Origin: JBHEPS01 sp046261635
Lineage (GTDB): Bacteria; Acidobacteriota; Thermoanaerobaculia; Gp7-AA8
DNA: 7,151 nucleotides
Assembly (NCBI GenBank): GCA_046261635.1
Contig: JBHEOL010000020.1
Span: 1-7,151, forward strand
Direction: 5' to 3'
Shown: positions 1 to 6,845 of the stretch, in pieces
Numbering within the stretch: the first letter of the stretch is position 1
Layout of the letters: each line of letters starts with the position of its first letter
The notes under the pieces: model-generated
Told to the model about the DNA's origin: nothing
The model's database searches: none
What the model saw: the letters and a program-made list of their open reading frames with translations, nothing else
Made by a program: the position numbers and the translations under genes

Positions 1-62
1 GCCAGGGGCCAGGGGCTAGGGGCCAGGGAGGGCGCGAGGGGCGGGGGCGCGAGGGGCGAGGG
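1..62. repeat. G-rich heptad tandem repeat (CYAGGGR family) with G-rich tail
   Basis: Bases 2-29 are four tandem 7-base units of the form C[C/T]AGGG[G/A]. Bases 30-62 continue as less regular G-rich sequence with GCGAGGGGCG-like units. The same heptad family recurs at 2142-2180 and, inverted, at 2236-2276, so this is a dispersed element and not a chance tract. Four or more runs of three to five G with short loops give clear G-quadruplex potential on the plus strand. I see no gene in 1-146. An ATG at 63 is in frame with the downstream cyclase but lies directly against this repeat and is less likely to be its start. The left edge of the element lies outside the window. Confidence 0.75.
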
Positions 63-128
63 ATGACGCACGAGCCGCTTCGGGTCCCCCCGCGCCTCGA
101 GGCCGGGGCGATGGGACGACGAAGTGTC

Positions 129-134
129 TATAAT
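129..134 (+). promoter_or_regulatory. -10-like hexamer (TATAAT) just upstream of the cyclase start
   Basis: A perfect TATAAT ends 12 bases before the ATG at 147 and 9 bases before an in-frame TTG at 144. Transcription would be expected to begin near 141, leaving a leader of about six bases or none. No recognisable -35 box lies about 17 bases upstream. The position argues for a start at 147 (or 144) over the longer ATG at 63, because a start at 63 would be upstream of this promoter. Similar hexamers precede the genes at 2857 and 3204. Confidence 0.5.
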
Positions 135-146
135 TCACGTCCGTTG

Positions 147-1400
147 ATGCAGGAGAAGGTGACCGAGAGCCTGCTCGGCAGGCAGCCGCACGCCCGCCTC
201 CTTCGATATCTCGCAGCCACTCCGGCCGGACTCGAGCAGTCGTTTCTGACTGAGGGCGAGCTGGCGGCGGCGAGCGATCTCGAAGGAGCGGGGATCGTCA
301 GCGTGTCCTCGCGGCGTCTGGAGCTCACTTCCGCCGGGCGGGAGACGCTCGAGGGGAGGCGTGATCTGCTCAAGGCGATCGACGCCGGGTTCAGCCTCGG
401 GGAATCGGAGCTGCTCGAGAGCCGCCTCTCCTTTCTCAACAATCTCAGCGAGGCCGCCCAGCAGCGGCGAACCGTCGCGGACCTGTTCCGATCCTCCTTC
501 ACCATTCTCTACGACGCGATCCCGTACGACGTCGGTGTGGCGGTCCTGCTCGAGCAGAACCTCGATGTGTACGTCACCCGGCGCGTCGGAGTCGAGGAGC
601 CGCTCTCCGAGCGGTTCGCGACCGAAGTGAAGAAGTCGATGCACGAGCTGCTCGACGTCTCGTTCGGTGAAACGGACCTCGTCATCCAGGGAAACTTCAG
701 CGACCTTCCGCAGCAGAGCGAAAAGGATGACGAGCCTTACCGTCACGTCGTCGCCACCCTTCTTCGGCAGCAGAGCCGGACCGCCGGAGTGCTCGCGCTC
801 TTCTCGTCGCGGCCTTTTTCGCCGGAAGCCCGGCAGTTGATCGGCCTGCTCAGCTCCCAGGTCTCTCTCGTGCTGGCGGGCATCCGGAACGCGGAGAGAA
901 TTCAGAACCTCGCCGATACCGACGACCTCACCGGGATCTGGAACAAGCGGTGGCTTCGCCGGCAGCTTCCGAACGAGATCGATCGCGCCAGGATCTATGG
1001 CATTCCGCTTTCGCTCGCGATGCTCGACATCGACGACTTCAAGGTCATCAACGACACTTTCGGGCATGTCATGGGAGACGTGCTCCTCTCCGAGCTGTGT
1101 GGTACGGTCCGGGAGACGCTGCGCCCTCCCGACATGCTGGCTCGGTTCGGGGGTGACGAGTTCGCGGTGGTGCTGCCGCACAGCGATCTCCAGGGAGCGA
1201 GGGCGGTTGCGGAGCGGATCCTTCAGCGCGCCCGGGATCTCCGGCTCCTGGCCAGCGACGGGACGACCGAGGTGCGGTGCAGCGTCTCGGTCGGACTGGC
1301 GACGTACGTGCCCGACATGACGGCGGCGGAGCTGATCCACAGCGCCGACGAACGGCTCTATGACTCGAAACGGTACGGGAAAAATCGGATAGCGTGGTGA
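147..1400 (+). CDS. Diguanylate cyclase (GGDEF) with N-terminal winged-helix-like and GAF-like regions
   Basis: Predicted to make cyclic di-GMP from two GTP. With the start at 147 the protein has 417 residues. The C-terminal third is a complete GGDEF domain: it opens with DTDDLTGIWNKR, contains LDIDDFKVINDTFGH (metal and substrate contacts) and has RFGGDEF with the active-site GGDEF at residues 335-339. RPPD (326-329), five residues before GGDEF, is a proper RxxD inhibitory site, so product feedback is expected. Residues about 80-245 resemble a GAF sensor (inference from pattern and position). The first 70 residues look like a small winged helix. No signal peptide or membrane segment is visible, so it is probably cytosolic. 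An in-frame ATG at 63 would add 28 low-complexity residues; the TATAAT at 129-134 favours 147. tpiA starts one base after the stop. Confidence 0.9.
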   Translation: MQEKVTESLLGRQPHARLLRYLAATPAGLEQSFLTEGELAAASDLEGAGIVSVSSRRLELTSAGRETLEGRRDLLKAIDAGFSLGESELLESRLSFLNNLSEAAQQRRTVADLFRSSFTILYDAIPYDVGVAVLLEQNLDVYVTRRVGVEEPLSERFATEVKKSMHELLDVSFGETDLVIQGNFSDLPQQSEKDDEPYRHVVATLLRQQSRTAGVLALFSSRPFSPEARQLIGLLSSQVSLVLAGIRNAERIQNLADTDDLTGIWNKRWLRRQLPNEIDRARIYGIPLSLAMLDIDDFKVINDTFGHVMGDVLLSELCGTVRETLRPPDMLARFGGDEFAVVLPHSDLQGARAVAERILQRARDLRLLASDGTTEVRCSVSVGLATYVPDMTAAELIHSADERLYDSKRYGKNRIAW

Positions 1401-1401
1401 T

Positions 1402-2145
1402 ATGAGGCATCTTGTCGCGAACTGGAAAATGAACCTTCCCAAGGAGGGGATCCCCCTCTATCTCGAGAGTCTCCAGGCCCGGCCCGACTGGCAGGGCGTC
1501 GAGGTCTCCCTCGCGGTGCCCGCGCCGCTCCTGGTTCCGCTCCGCGACCGGCTCGCCGGCGCGGCCCGTCTCGGCGCGCAAAACGTCTCCGAGCATCCCT
1601 CGGGGGCGTTCACCGGCGAGGTCTCGGTGGCGATGCTCGCCGAGGCCGGCGCCGAGTTCGTCCTCGTCGGGCACTCGGAGCGCCGTGCTCTCTTCGGCGA
1701 GACGGACGAGCTCGTCGCCAGGAAAGCGGTCGCCGTCCTCGCCAGCCCCCTCGAGCTCCTTCTCTGTGTCGGCGAGGACCTCGAAACGCGCGAGGCCGGC
1801 CGCACCGTCGAGCTTCTCGAAGGGCAACTCACCGCCGTCTTCTCGGCCGTCAAATCGCTTCCCGACCGGATGCTCATCGCCTACGAGCCGGTCTGGGCGA
1901 TCGGAACGGGGAAAAACGCCACTCCGCAGATGGCGGCCGACACCCACCGGCAGATCCGCGAGATCGTCGCCCGGCTCTCGACCGGCAAGACCACCCCAGT
2001 GATCCTCTACGGCGGAAGCGTCAAACCATCGAATGCAGCCGAGCTCGCAGCCGAATCGGAGATCGAGGGATTTCTCGTCGGCGGCGCCAGCCTGCAGGCG
2101 AAGGACTTTCTCGCGATCGGAGGGGCATTGGAAGAAAGGGGCTAG
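1402..2145 (+). CDS. tpiA: Triose-phosphate isomerase
   Basis: Interconverts dihydroxyacetone phosphate and glyceraldehyde 3-phosphate in glycolysis and gluconeogenesis; cytosolic TIM barrel, normally a dimer or tetramer. The 247-residue length is normal for the family. All landmarks are present: NWKMN at 7-11 with catalytic Lys9, GHSERR with His91, the signature AYEPVWAIGTG with catalytic Glu162 and the start of the flexible loop, and phosphate-binding YGGSV around 203-207. The ATG lies one base after the cyclase stop with no good Shine-Dalgarno, so it may depend on translational coupling. The TAG stop at 2143-2145 falls inside a heptad repeat unit (GGGGCTAGGGG), so the C-terminal end may have been set by insertion of that repeat. 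Confidence 0.97.
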   Translation: MRHLVANWKMNLPKEGIPLYLESLQARPDWQGVEVSLAVPAPLLVPLRDRLAGAARLGAQNVSEHPSGAFTGEVSVAMLAEAGAEFVLVGHSERRALFGETDELVARKAVAVLASPLELLLCVGEDLETREAGRTVELLEGQLTAVFSAVKSLPDRMLIAYEPVWAIGTGKNATPQMAADTHRQIREIVARLSTGKTTPVILYGGSVKPSNAAELAAESEIEGFLVGGASLQAKDFLAIGGALEERG

Positions 2146-2276
2146 GGGTTAGAAGCAGGGGCCAGGGACCAGGGGCTAGGAAAAGCAAGAACAAGATCGC
2201 CTTGAAGAGTCGTCACCCCGGTGAATTTGCCTTTGCCTTTCCTGGCCCCTAGCCCCTGGTCCCTAGCCCCTGCTTC
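2142..2276. repeat. Inverted pair of heptad-repeat arrays between tpiA and secG
   Basis: Bases 2152-2180 and 2248-2276 are inverted copies of each other over 29 bases with a single mismatch, and both consist of the CYAGGGR heptads seen at 1-29. Pairing may resume weakly further in (AAAAGCAA near 2181 against the complement of TTTGCCTTT near 2232). The loop of about 67 bases (2181-2247) has no recognisable gene. A transcript could fold this into a long hairpin, which may end or attenuate the tpiA message or protect its 3' end. The left array also includes the tpiA stop codon. Confidence 0.85.
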
Positions 2277-2346
2277 TCTCGGGAAGAATTCTTGCGGCTC
2301 GCAGGTTCTGCACACGGTCGGGTCCTCCCGGCGGGAGACTTCTGCA

Positions 2347-2658
2347 TTGATTTATTTCATCATTACCTTACACGTCATCGTCAGCCTCTTCCTGATCCTC
2401 GTCGTCCTGCTCCAGCAGGGGAAGGGGGCGGATCTCGCGGGAGCATTCGGCGGAGGTGGCTCTCAGACCTTCTTCGGCGCCCGGGGAGCCACCACGGTGC
2501 TGCACAAGCTGACGGTCATCGGGTTCATACTCTTCGTCGTGATCTGTATGACCCTCTCCGTCCTGCAGATACGGCCGAGATCGTCGGTCATGCAGGGGGC
2601 AACTCCCGCGGCGCCCACCGCTCCGGCGCCCGCGCCGCAGCAGACTCCGCAGCAGTAA
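2347..2658 (+). CDS. secG: Protein-export membrane protein SecG
   Basis: Small accessory subunit of the SecYEG translocon in the inner membrane. From the TTG at 2347 it has 103 residues. Residues 2-22 form a first membrane helix ending in LQQGKGAD (22-29), the most conserved SecG motif. A glycine-rich cytoplasmic loop follows (AGAFGGGGSQTFFGARG, 31-47), then a second helix at about 55-73. The tail after residue 75 is rich in Ala, Pro and Gln. A GTG at 2221 would add 42 residues read from the inverted repeat and is implausible. GGGAG at 2333-2337 stands 9 bases before the TTG as a good ribosome site. A tRNA-Leu gene lies 16 bases downstream. Confidence 0.93.
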   Translation: MIYFIITLHVIVSLFLILVVLLQQGKGADLAGAFGGGGSQTFFGARGATTVLHKLTVIGFILFVVICMTLSVLQIRPRSSVMQGATPAAPTAPAPAPQQTPQQ

Positions 2659-2674
2659 GTTCCTTTCAACGCCA

Positions 2675-2759
<85 letters not shown>

Positions 2760-2760
2760 T

Positions 2761-2788
2761 GAAGGCTCGCGAGAGATCGCGAGCCTTC
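2761..2788 (+). terminator. Hairpin terminator after tRNA-Leu
   Basis: A perfect 12-bp stem, GAAGGCTCGCGA (2761-2772) with TCGCGAGCCTTC (2777-2788), closes a four-base GAGA loop. It begins two bases after the tRNA CCA end. Only a weak T-rich stretch follows (TCTCCATTT), so it may act as an intrinsic terminator or as a 3' boundary for tRNA processing. It separates the tpiA-secG-tRNA unit from the next promoter. Confidence 0.75.
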
Positions 2789-2844
2789 TCCATTTACGCC
2801 TGGGGGCGTCATCCGTCCCGCTCCACTCTCGCCCCTCCCTCGAC

Positions 2845-2850
2845 TACAAT
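2845..2850 (+). promoter_or_regulatory. -10-like hexamer (TACAAT) of a probable leaderless gene
   Basis: TACAAT ends six bases before the ATG at 2857, the spacing expected if transcription begins at the A of the start codon. The intervening bases are all C, so no Shine-Dalgarno exists. No -35 match is visible. This arrangement is the usual form of leaderless promoters in lineages that use them. Confidence 0.55.
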
Positions 2851-2856
2851 CCCCCC

Positions 2857-3183
2857 ATGACCGAACAGCCGACCCCGAAAGCACCCGCTCAGAGCCTCGA
2901 GCTCCTCCGTGGACTCGTCAACGAGCTCCTCCGGTCGCTCCGCGAGGGGGAGGGCGACGCCGACAAGCGCCGCCAGGTCGAGGAGTGGCTTCGGCTCGTC
3001 TCGGACAAGTATCCCGATTTCAAGATCGAGTCGGGGCTTCGCGACTACTATCTCGCCGAGGCCGGGCGTTACCGTGCCGAGTTCGACAAAGCCGATGATC
3101 TCACCCAGAAACTCGCTCTCGGCCGCTCGGTCGAGTCGTATCTCGACAAGGCGGTCGATTACGCCGCCCGCGCCTCTCGCTGA
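2857..3183 (+). CDS. Hypothetical small helical protein
   Basis: I do not recognise this 108-residue protein. After a Pro- and Ala-rich start (residues 1-12), it looks almost wholly helical and charged, with a Leu-rich amphipathic stretch (LELLRGLVNELLRSLREG) and several Arg/Lys/Glu heptad-like segments. There is no signal peptide, membrane helix, cysteine or obvious catalytic motif. GC-rich codon use matches its neighbours, which supports a real gene. The ATG at 2857 is chosen because it follows the TACAAT at 2845-2850, and because in-frame sequence farther upstream overlaps the tRNA. The biotin carboxylase gene starts 20 bases after its stop, but that gene appears to have its own promoter, so a shared role is unproven. 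Confidence 0.75.
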   Translation: MTEQPTPKAPAQSLELLRGLVNELLRSLREGEGDADKRRQVEEWLRLVSDKYPDFKIESGLRDYYLAEAGRYRAEFDKADDLTQKLALGRSVESYLDKAVDYAARASR

Positions 3184-3190
3184 CCTCGGA

Positions 3191-3196
3191 TAGAAT
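3191..3196 (+). promoter_or_regulatory. -10-like hexamer (TAGAAT) of probable leaderless accC transcript
   Basis: TAGAAT sits in the 20-base gap after the preceding stop and ends seven bases before the GTG at 3204. The intervening CGGAGCC contains GGAG, which could alternatively be a poorly spaced ribosome site. No -35 box is evident. With the sites at 129 and 2845, it forms a consistent TANAAT series close to start codons. Confidence 0.5.
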
Positions 3197-3203
3197 CGGA
3201 GCC

Positions 3204-4700
3204 GTGAAAGTCCTGATCGCCAACCGGGGCGAGATCGCGGTGAGGATCATCCGAGCCTGCCGCGAGCTCGGGTTTCCGACCGTTTCCGTCTACTCCGAAG
3301 CCGACCGCGCGGCGCTGCACGCCATCGCCGCCGATGAAGCGGTCCTCATCGGACCCGCCCCCTCGAGAGAGAGCTATCTCAGGATCGACCGCATCATCGA
3401 GGCCGCCCGCCAGACGGGCGCCGAGGCGGTTCATCCGGGGTACGGCTTTCTCGCGGAGAACGCCGAACTGGCCGAAGCCTGCACGGCTGCCGGCCTGATC
3501 TTCATCGGCCCCTCGGCCGAGGCGATCCGTTCGATGGGCTCGAAAACCGAGTCGCGCAAGCGGATGAAGGCCGCGGGCGTCCCGATCGTTCCGGGCCTCG
3601 AGGAAGCGGTCGGCTCCTGGGAGGAGGTCCGCGATTTCGCCAGCCAGTCCGGCTACCCGGTGATGCTGAAGGCGACCGCCGGCGGGGGCGGGAAGGGGAT
3701 GCGCCAGGTCGAGCGGGAGGAAGATCTCCGCGCTGCGTTCGAGAGGGTGCAGAGCGAGGCGAGCTCCTTCTTCGGCGATGGGTCGCTGTACGCCGAGAAG
3801 GTCATCGCGAGCCCTCGCCACATCGAAGTCCAGGTGCTCGGCGACCGGCACGGCAACCTCGTTCACCTCGGCGAGCGTGAGTGCACTCTGCAGCGGCGGC
3901 ATCAGAAGGTGGTCGAGGAGTGCCCCTCTCCCGTCGTGGACGAGAAGCTCCGGGCGGCGCTCGGCGAGGCCGGCGTGCGGGCCGCCCGCGCGGTCGCTTA
4001 CGACTCGGCCGGCACGGTCGAGTTCCTCATGGGACCCGATCGCGATTTCTACTTCCTCGAAATGAACACGCGGCTCCAGGTCGAGCACCCCGTGACCGAA
4101 GAGGTCTACGGAGTCGATCTCGTCAAGGAGCAGATCCGCTCGGCCATGGGCGAGAAGCTCCGGCTGCGTCAGGAGGACCTCGTTCCGCGCCGGCATTCGA
4201 TCGAGTGTCGCGTCTACGCCGAGGATCCGTTCCAGAACTTCGCACCCTCGCCGGGCCACATCCGGTTCCTCTACCTTCCGCAGGGACCGGGGATCCGGAA
4301 CGACAACGGTGTGTACGCCGGCTACGACGTTCCGCTTCACTACGACCCGATGCTTTCGAAGCTGATCGCCACCGGCTCCAACCGGGAAGAAGCGATCGCC
4401 CGGATGCGCCGCGCCCTGCGGGAGTATCGCGTGGAGGGAATCGAGACATCGATCCCGTTCTACTCGGCGCTGCTGGCGACGCCCGAGTTCGAGCGGGCGG
4501 ACTTCGATACCGGATTCATCGAGCGGTTCCTCGCCGCGCGCGGAATCGATCGGATCGAACCGGAGATCGCCGAGATGGCGATCGCCGTCGCGGCCATTCT
4601 CGAGTTCGAAGCGGTGCAGGACGTGAAGCTTCCGGAGGGAGGCGCCTCGCGCTGGCGCGAGGTGGGCCGGCTCGAGGCCACGGGAAGGAAGAGCCGATGA
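3204..4700 (+). CDS. accC: Biotin carboxylase subunit of acetyl-/acyl-CoA carboxylase
   Basis: Carboxylates the biotin of a carrier protein using ATP and bicarbonate. The 498 residues hold the N-terminal fold (MKVLIANRGEIAVRI at 1-15), the ATP-grasp domain and the C-terminal domain. Key residues are present: Lys156, glycine loop GGGGKGMR (160-167), His206 in RHIEVQVLGD, Lys235, Glu273, Glu286 and Asn288 of FLEMNTRLQVEHP, Arg290, Glu294 and Arg336. It is about 50 residues longer than E. coli AccC. The extension (447-498) ends in RWREVGR, resembling the linker that leads to the biotin domain in fused propionyl- or methylcrotonyl-CoA carboxylase alpha chains. The start is GTG. The stop overlaps the carrier protein start by ATGA, implying coupled, balanced synthesis. 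The acyl-CoA substrate cannot be decided without the carboxyltransferase. Confidence 0.95.
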   Translation: MKVLIANRGEIAVRIIRACRELGFPTVSVYSEADRAALHAIAADEAVLIGPAPSRESYLRIDRIIEAARQTGAEAVHPGYGFLAENAELAEACTAAGLIFIGPSAEAIRSMGSKTESRKRMKAAGVPIVPGLEEAVGSWEEVRDFASQSGYPVMLKATAGGGGKGMRQVEREEDLRAAFERVQSEASSFFGDGSLYAEKVIASPRHIEVQVLGDRHGNLVHLGERECTLQRRHQKVVEECPSPVVDEKLRAALGEAGVRAARAVAYDSAGTVEFLMGPDRDFYFLEMNTRLQVEHPVTEEVYGVDLVKEQIRSAMGEKLRLRQEDLVPRRHSIECRVYAEDPFQNFAPSPGHIRFLYLPQGPGIRNDNGVYAGYDVPLHYDPMLSKLIATGSNREEAIARMRRALREYRVEGIETSIPFYSALLATPEFERADFDTGFIERFLAARGIDRIEPEIAEMAIAVAAILEFEAVQDVKLPEGGASRWREVGRLEATGRKSR

Positions 4701-5194
4701 AACTCCTCGCCATGTTTCATGGAGAAGAAATCCCCGTCGTGGTCGAGCGCTACGGCACCGGCTACCGCGTGCAGCTGCGCGACCGCGAGCTGATCGCCGA
4801 CATGGTCACGGCCGGTGAGAGCCTGCGGACCCTCCGGTTCGAGGATGGCCGGCAGGAGGTCTTCCTGTTCCATCGCGAGCAAGGGGACTACAGGATCAGC
4901 ATCGCGGGGCAGAAGGTGGCGGTCGAGGTGAGGGATCCGCTCACCGCGCGGCGGTTGCGCGAGGGAGCGGGAGCCTCGGCGGAGTCGGTGGTCAGGGCGC
5001 TCATGCCGGGACGCGTGGTCCGTCTCTCGGTCGCGCCCGGGGACGAGGTGCAGCGCGGCCAGGGGCTCCTGATTCTCGAAGCGATGAAGATGGAGAACGA
5101 GATCACCGCGCCGCGGGACGGGCGGATCGCTCTCGTTCATGTCGAGGCGGGATCCACCGTGGACGGCGGCGCGCCTCTGGTGACGTTCGAATGA
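4697..5194 (+). CDS. Biotin carboxyl carrier protein of acyl-CoA carboxylase
   Basis: Carries carboxybiotin between the upstream biotin carboxylase and a carboxyltransferase encoded elsewhere. The 165 residues contain a C-terminal biotinyl domain (about 97-165) with ALMPGRVV, SVAPGDEV and the biotinylation motif EAMKMENE, Lys131 being the attachment site. Residues 1-90 are a mixed region that may correspond to the bridging domain of fused alpha chains. Lack of a long Pro/Ala linker makes it unlike E. coli AccB and closer to the C-terminal part of propionyl-CoA-type carboxylases or decarboxylase gamma-type carriers. AAGGA at 4685-4689, seven bases before the ATG, is a good ribosome site. It overlaps the genes on both sides by 4 bases. 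Confidence 0.92.
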   Translation: MKLLAMFHGEEIPVVVERYGTGYRVQLRDRELIADMVTAGESLRTLRFEDGRQEVFLFHREQGDYRISIAGQKVAVEVRDPLTARRLREGAGASAESVVRALMPGRVVRLSVAPGDEVQRGQGLLILEAMKMENEITAPRDGRIALVHVEAGSTVDGGAPLVTFE

Positions 5195-5628
5195 GCCCGG
5201 CAGGCGACGGAGGGATGATGATCGTCACGGCAAAGCTCGATTTCTCGGCAGCGCATCGTCTGCACAATCCCGACCGCGACGCGGAGTGGAACCGCCGCGT
5301 GTACGACAAGTGCGACAACCCCGGCGGGCACGGCCACAACTACATCATCGAGGTCAGTGTCGAGGGAGAGATCGATCCGGAGACCGGGATGGTGATCGAC
5401 CTCAAGCACCTGAAGGACATCATGCGCGAGCGCGTGGTGCACCGGGTCGACCACAAGAACCTGAACAGCGACGTCGACTTCCTGCGCGGCATCATCCCGA
5501 CCGCGGAGAACCTCGCCCGCGCTTTCTGGCGCGAGCTCGAAGGGGCGATTCCGCACGGCCGGCTCTCCCGGATCATTCTGCACGAGACCGAGCGGAACTC
5601 GGTGACCTATGGAGGCGAGCCGCGATGA
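5191..5628 (+). CDS. 6-pyruvoyl-tetrahydropterin synthase family protein (queD-like)
   Basis: Zinc enzyme of the T-fold family acting on 7,8-dihydroneopterin triphosphate. Counting from 5191 there are 145 residues. Zinc ligands are His22 (FSAAHRL), His47 and His49 (GHGHNY). Cys41 is the likely catalytic cysteine, Asp87-His88 the catalytic pair (VDHKNLN) and Glu132 of HETERN the pterin anchor. The spacing C-x5-HGH matches the eukaryotic-type PTPS-II pattern, not the C-x3-HGH of typical QueD, so biopterin-like or other pterin synthesis is as likely as queuosine. Database pipelines would often label it queD. The start is uncertain: 5191 gives an ATGA overlap with the carrier gene, but GGAGG at 5209-5213 favours ATG at 5215 or 5218, where the conserved domain begins. 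The biochemical link to the carboxylase genes is unclear. Confidence 0.9.
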   Translation: MSPAGDGGMMIVTAKLDFSAAHRLHNPDRDAEWNRRVYDKCDNPGGHGHNYIIEVSVEGEIDPETGMVIDLKHLKDIMRERVVHRVDHKNLNSDVDFLRGIIPTAENLARAFWRELEGAIPHGRLSRIILHETERNSVTYGGEPR

Positions 5629-5870
5629 ACTACGATCTTGCGATGCGTGCGCTGGAGGGCCTCGCGCGCGAGCGAATGGAGGTCGTCAGCGAAGGCGCGG
5701 AGATCCGGATCTCGGGCGGCGCCGGGGCCTTCCGCGAGCTCGCCCGCCTCTGCCTTCTGCTCGGCCAGGACGACACGGCGAGCGGCGAGAGTCTCACCCT
5801 CGACCCGGGCGTCCACGCGACCGGCGACTCCTCACGCGTCACGCTGCAGCGCTCCGGCCAGCCCTCGTAA
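5625..5870 (+). CDS. Hypothetical 81-residue protein
   Basis: I do not recognise this with confidence. The ATG overlaps the preceding stop as ATGA, and GGAGG at 5611-5615 stands nine bases upstream, so it is very probably translated. The pattern IRISGGAGAFRELARLCLLLG (about residues 27-47) resembles small proteins in which a beta strand ending in a glycine turn is followed by a Leu-rich helix, as in Imm32-type immunity-like proteins; this is only a pattern impression. There is no signal peptide or membrane helix. The last 25 residues are polar and Ser/Thr-rich. Its TAA stop (5868-5870) directly abuts the inverted repeat. As the last gene of the operon it may serve the pterin enzyme or be unrelated. 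Confidence 0.7.
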   Translation: MNYDLAMRALEGLARERMEVVSEGAEIRISGGAGAFRELARLCLLLGQDDTASGESLTLDPGVHATGDSSRVTLQRSGQPS

Positions 5871-5942
5871 GGTGGCCACGGCTTTCCAGCCGTGGGTCTG
5901 AACGGTTGAACCACGAGCCACGGCTGGAAAGCCGTGGCCACT
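5871..5942. repeat. Palindromic intergenic repeat (REP-like), nested hairpins
   Basis: A perfect 24-base inverted repeat, 5872-5895 and 5918-5941, around a 22-base centre. Each arm is itself a hairpin: CCACGGCT / AGCCGTGG, with loop TTCC in the left arm (5876-5895) and GGAA in the right arm (5918-5937). The element fills the whole gap between two converging genes, from the base after the TAA of the plus-strand gene to the stop of apt. It probably acts as a bidirectional 3' hairpin for both transcripts. No T-run follows, so Rho-independent termination is uncertain. The layout resembles REP-type elements, but no REP-associated transposase is present here. Confidence 0.9.
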
Positions 5943-6471
5943 ACGAGTAGCGCAGCAGCGAATGCACTTCCGCGCCGTGGAGGCGGCTTCTGCCGCCGAG
6001 GAACTCGAGCTCGATGACGACCGCGATGCCGTGAACGCTCGCGCCGAACAGGTCCATCAGCGCGCGCGCGGCCGACGCCGTTCCGCCCGTCGCCAGGACG
6101 TCGTCGACGATCAGCACCCGGTCCGAGCTCCTGATCGCATCGTCGTGGACCTCGAGGGCATCTGATCCATACTCGAGCTCGTACTCGTAACGGTGCGTAG
6201 TCCACGGCAGCTTTTTCGGCTTCCGGATCGGGACGAAGCCGCAGTCCATACGCCGCGCGAGTGCGCCGCCGAAGATGAAGCCGCGCGACTCGATTCCCGC
6301 GATGTGCGTGATCCCGGAGCCGATGAACGGTTCGGCGAGCAGCTCGATGGTCTGCTCGAACGCGCGCGAGGAAGCGAGCAGCGGGGTGATGTCCTTGAAA
6401 AGAATGCCGGGCTTCGGAAAGTCCGGCACATCCCGGATGAACTCAGTCAGATCGAGCTCGTACTTCGTCAT
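5941..6471 (-). CDS. apt: Adenine phosphoribosyltransferase
   Basis: Converts adenine and PRPP to AMP in purine salvage; cytosolic, normally dimeric. The 176-residue length is typical. Seen in order: the conserved N-terminal FPKPGILFKDITPLL (18-32), ESRGF (61-65) for adenine binding, the flexible-loop segment RKPKKLPW (83-90), LEYGSDALEVH and the PRPP-binding loop VLIVDDVLATGGTA (119-132). The ATG shares its A with the TGA of acyP (TGATG), and no Shine-Dalgarno is apparent, so translation is probably coupled to acyP. The TAG stop overlaps the end of the palindromic repeat. Confidence 0.97.
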   Translation of the reverse strand: MTKYELDLTEFIRDVPDFPKPGILFKDITPLLASSRAFEQTIELLAEPFIGSGITHIAGIESRGFIFGGALARRMDCGFVPIRKPKKLPWTTHRYEYELEYGSDALEVHDDAIRSSDRVLIVDDVLATGGTASAARALMDLFGASVHGIAVVIELEFLGGRSRLHGAEVHSLLRYS

Positions 6472-6746
6472 CAGAACTTAACGTCGAAGTCCCCGAATTT
6501 TCCCCGGAACTCCTTGCGCTCCTGGTCGATCCTGCTGACCTCCGCGTAACGCGGCCCCTCGCGGAGCTCCTCGATCCATTCCGAGATCGCATCGGCCTCG
6601 CCCTCGACGCCAGCCTCGACCGAGCCGTCCCGCAGGTTCTGAATGTAGCCCTTGAGCCCGAGCCTCCGGGCGATCCGCGTGGCGAAGAACCGATACCCCA
6701 CGCCCTGGACCTTCCCGTGGATTTTCACCAGCCGCATTTCCTTCAT
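6471..6746 (-). CDS. acyP: Acylphosphatase
   Basis: Hydrolyses carboxyl-phosphate bonds of acylphosphates such as 1,3-bisphosphoglycerate; small cytosolic ferredoxin-like fold. From the ATG at 6746 it has 91 residues, the usual length. The active-site loop GKVQGVGYR (11-19) supplies Arg19, and Asn37 lies in GYIQNLRDGSVEA; both catalytic residues are intact. GAGG a few bases before the ATG is a fair ribosome site. A TTG at 6764 would extend it by six residues (MREADG). It follows a -10-like TATGAT at 6775-6770 by five bases, so a leaderless TTG start is a real alternative. Confidence 0.95.
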   Translation of the reverse strand: MKEMRLVKIHGKVQGVGYRFFATRIARRLGLKGYIQNLRDGSVEAGVEGEADAISEWIEELREGPRYAEVSRIDQERKEFRGKFGDFDVKF

Positions 6747-6769
6747 TCCATCAGCCTCGCGCAATCGTC

Positions 6770-6775
6770 ATCATA
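6770..6775 (-). promoter_or_regulatory. Possible -10 hexamer (TATGAT) for acyP-apt
   Basis: On the minus strand TATGAT lies five bases before the TTG at 6764 and 23 bases before the ATG at 6746. It sits between the palindromic repeat and acyP, where a promoter would be expected. No -35 box was found, and one hexamer match in this length is weak evidence. Confidence 0.35.
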
Positions 6776-6777
6776 TC

Positions 6778-6845
6778 AGTGGCGGAGGATCCTTTTCTCA
6801 GCTGTCGTCCAGAGTCCCCAGGCGGAGGATGAATCCTCCGCCACT
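6778..6845. repeat. Palindromic intergenic repeat (REP-like), AGTGGCGGAGGAT type
   Basis: AGTGGCGGAGGAT (6778-6790) is perfectly inverted at 6833-6845. A third, direct copy of the core (GGCGGAGGAT, 6821-6830) forms a tight hairpin with ATCCTCCGCC (6833-6842). The element starts just upstream of acyP and ends at the base before the TGA complement of the coiled-coil gene, so it fills the gap between two minus-strand genes. Both outer ends read AGTGGC, as does the right end of the repeat at 5871-5942. It may end or stabilise the upstream message. Confidence 0.85.
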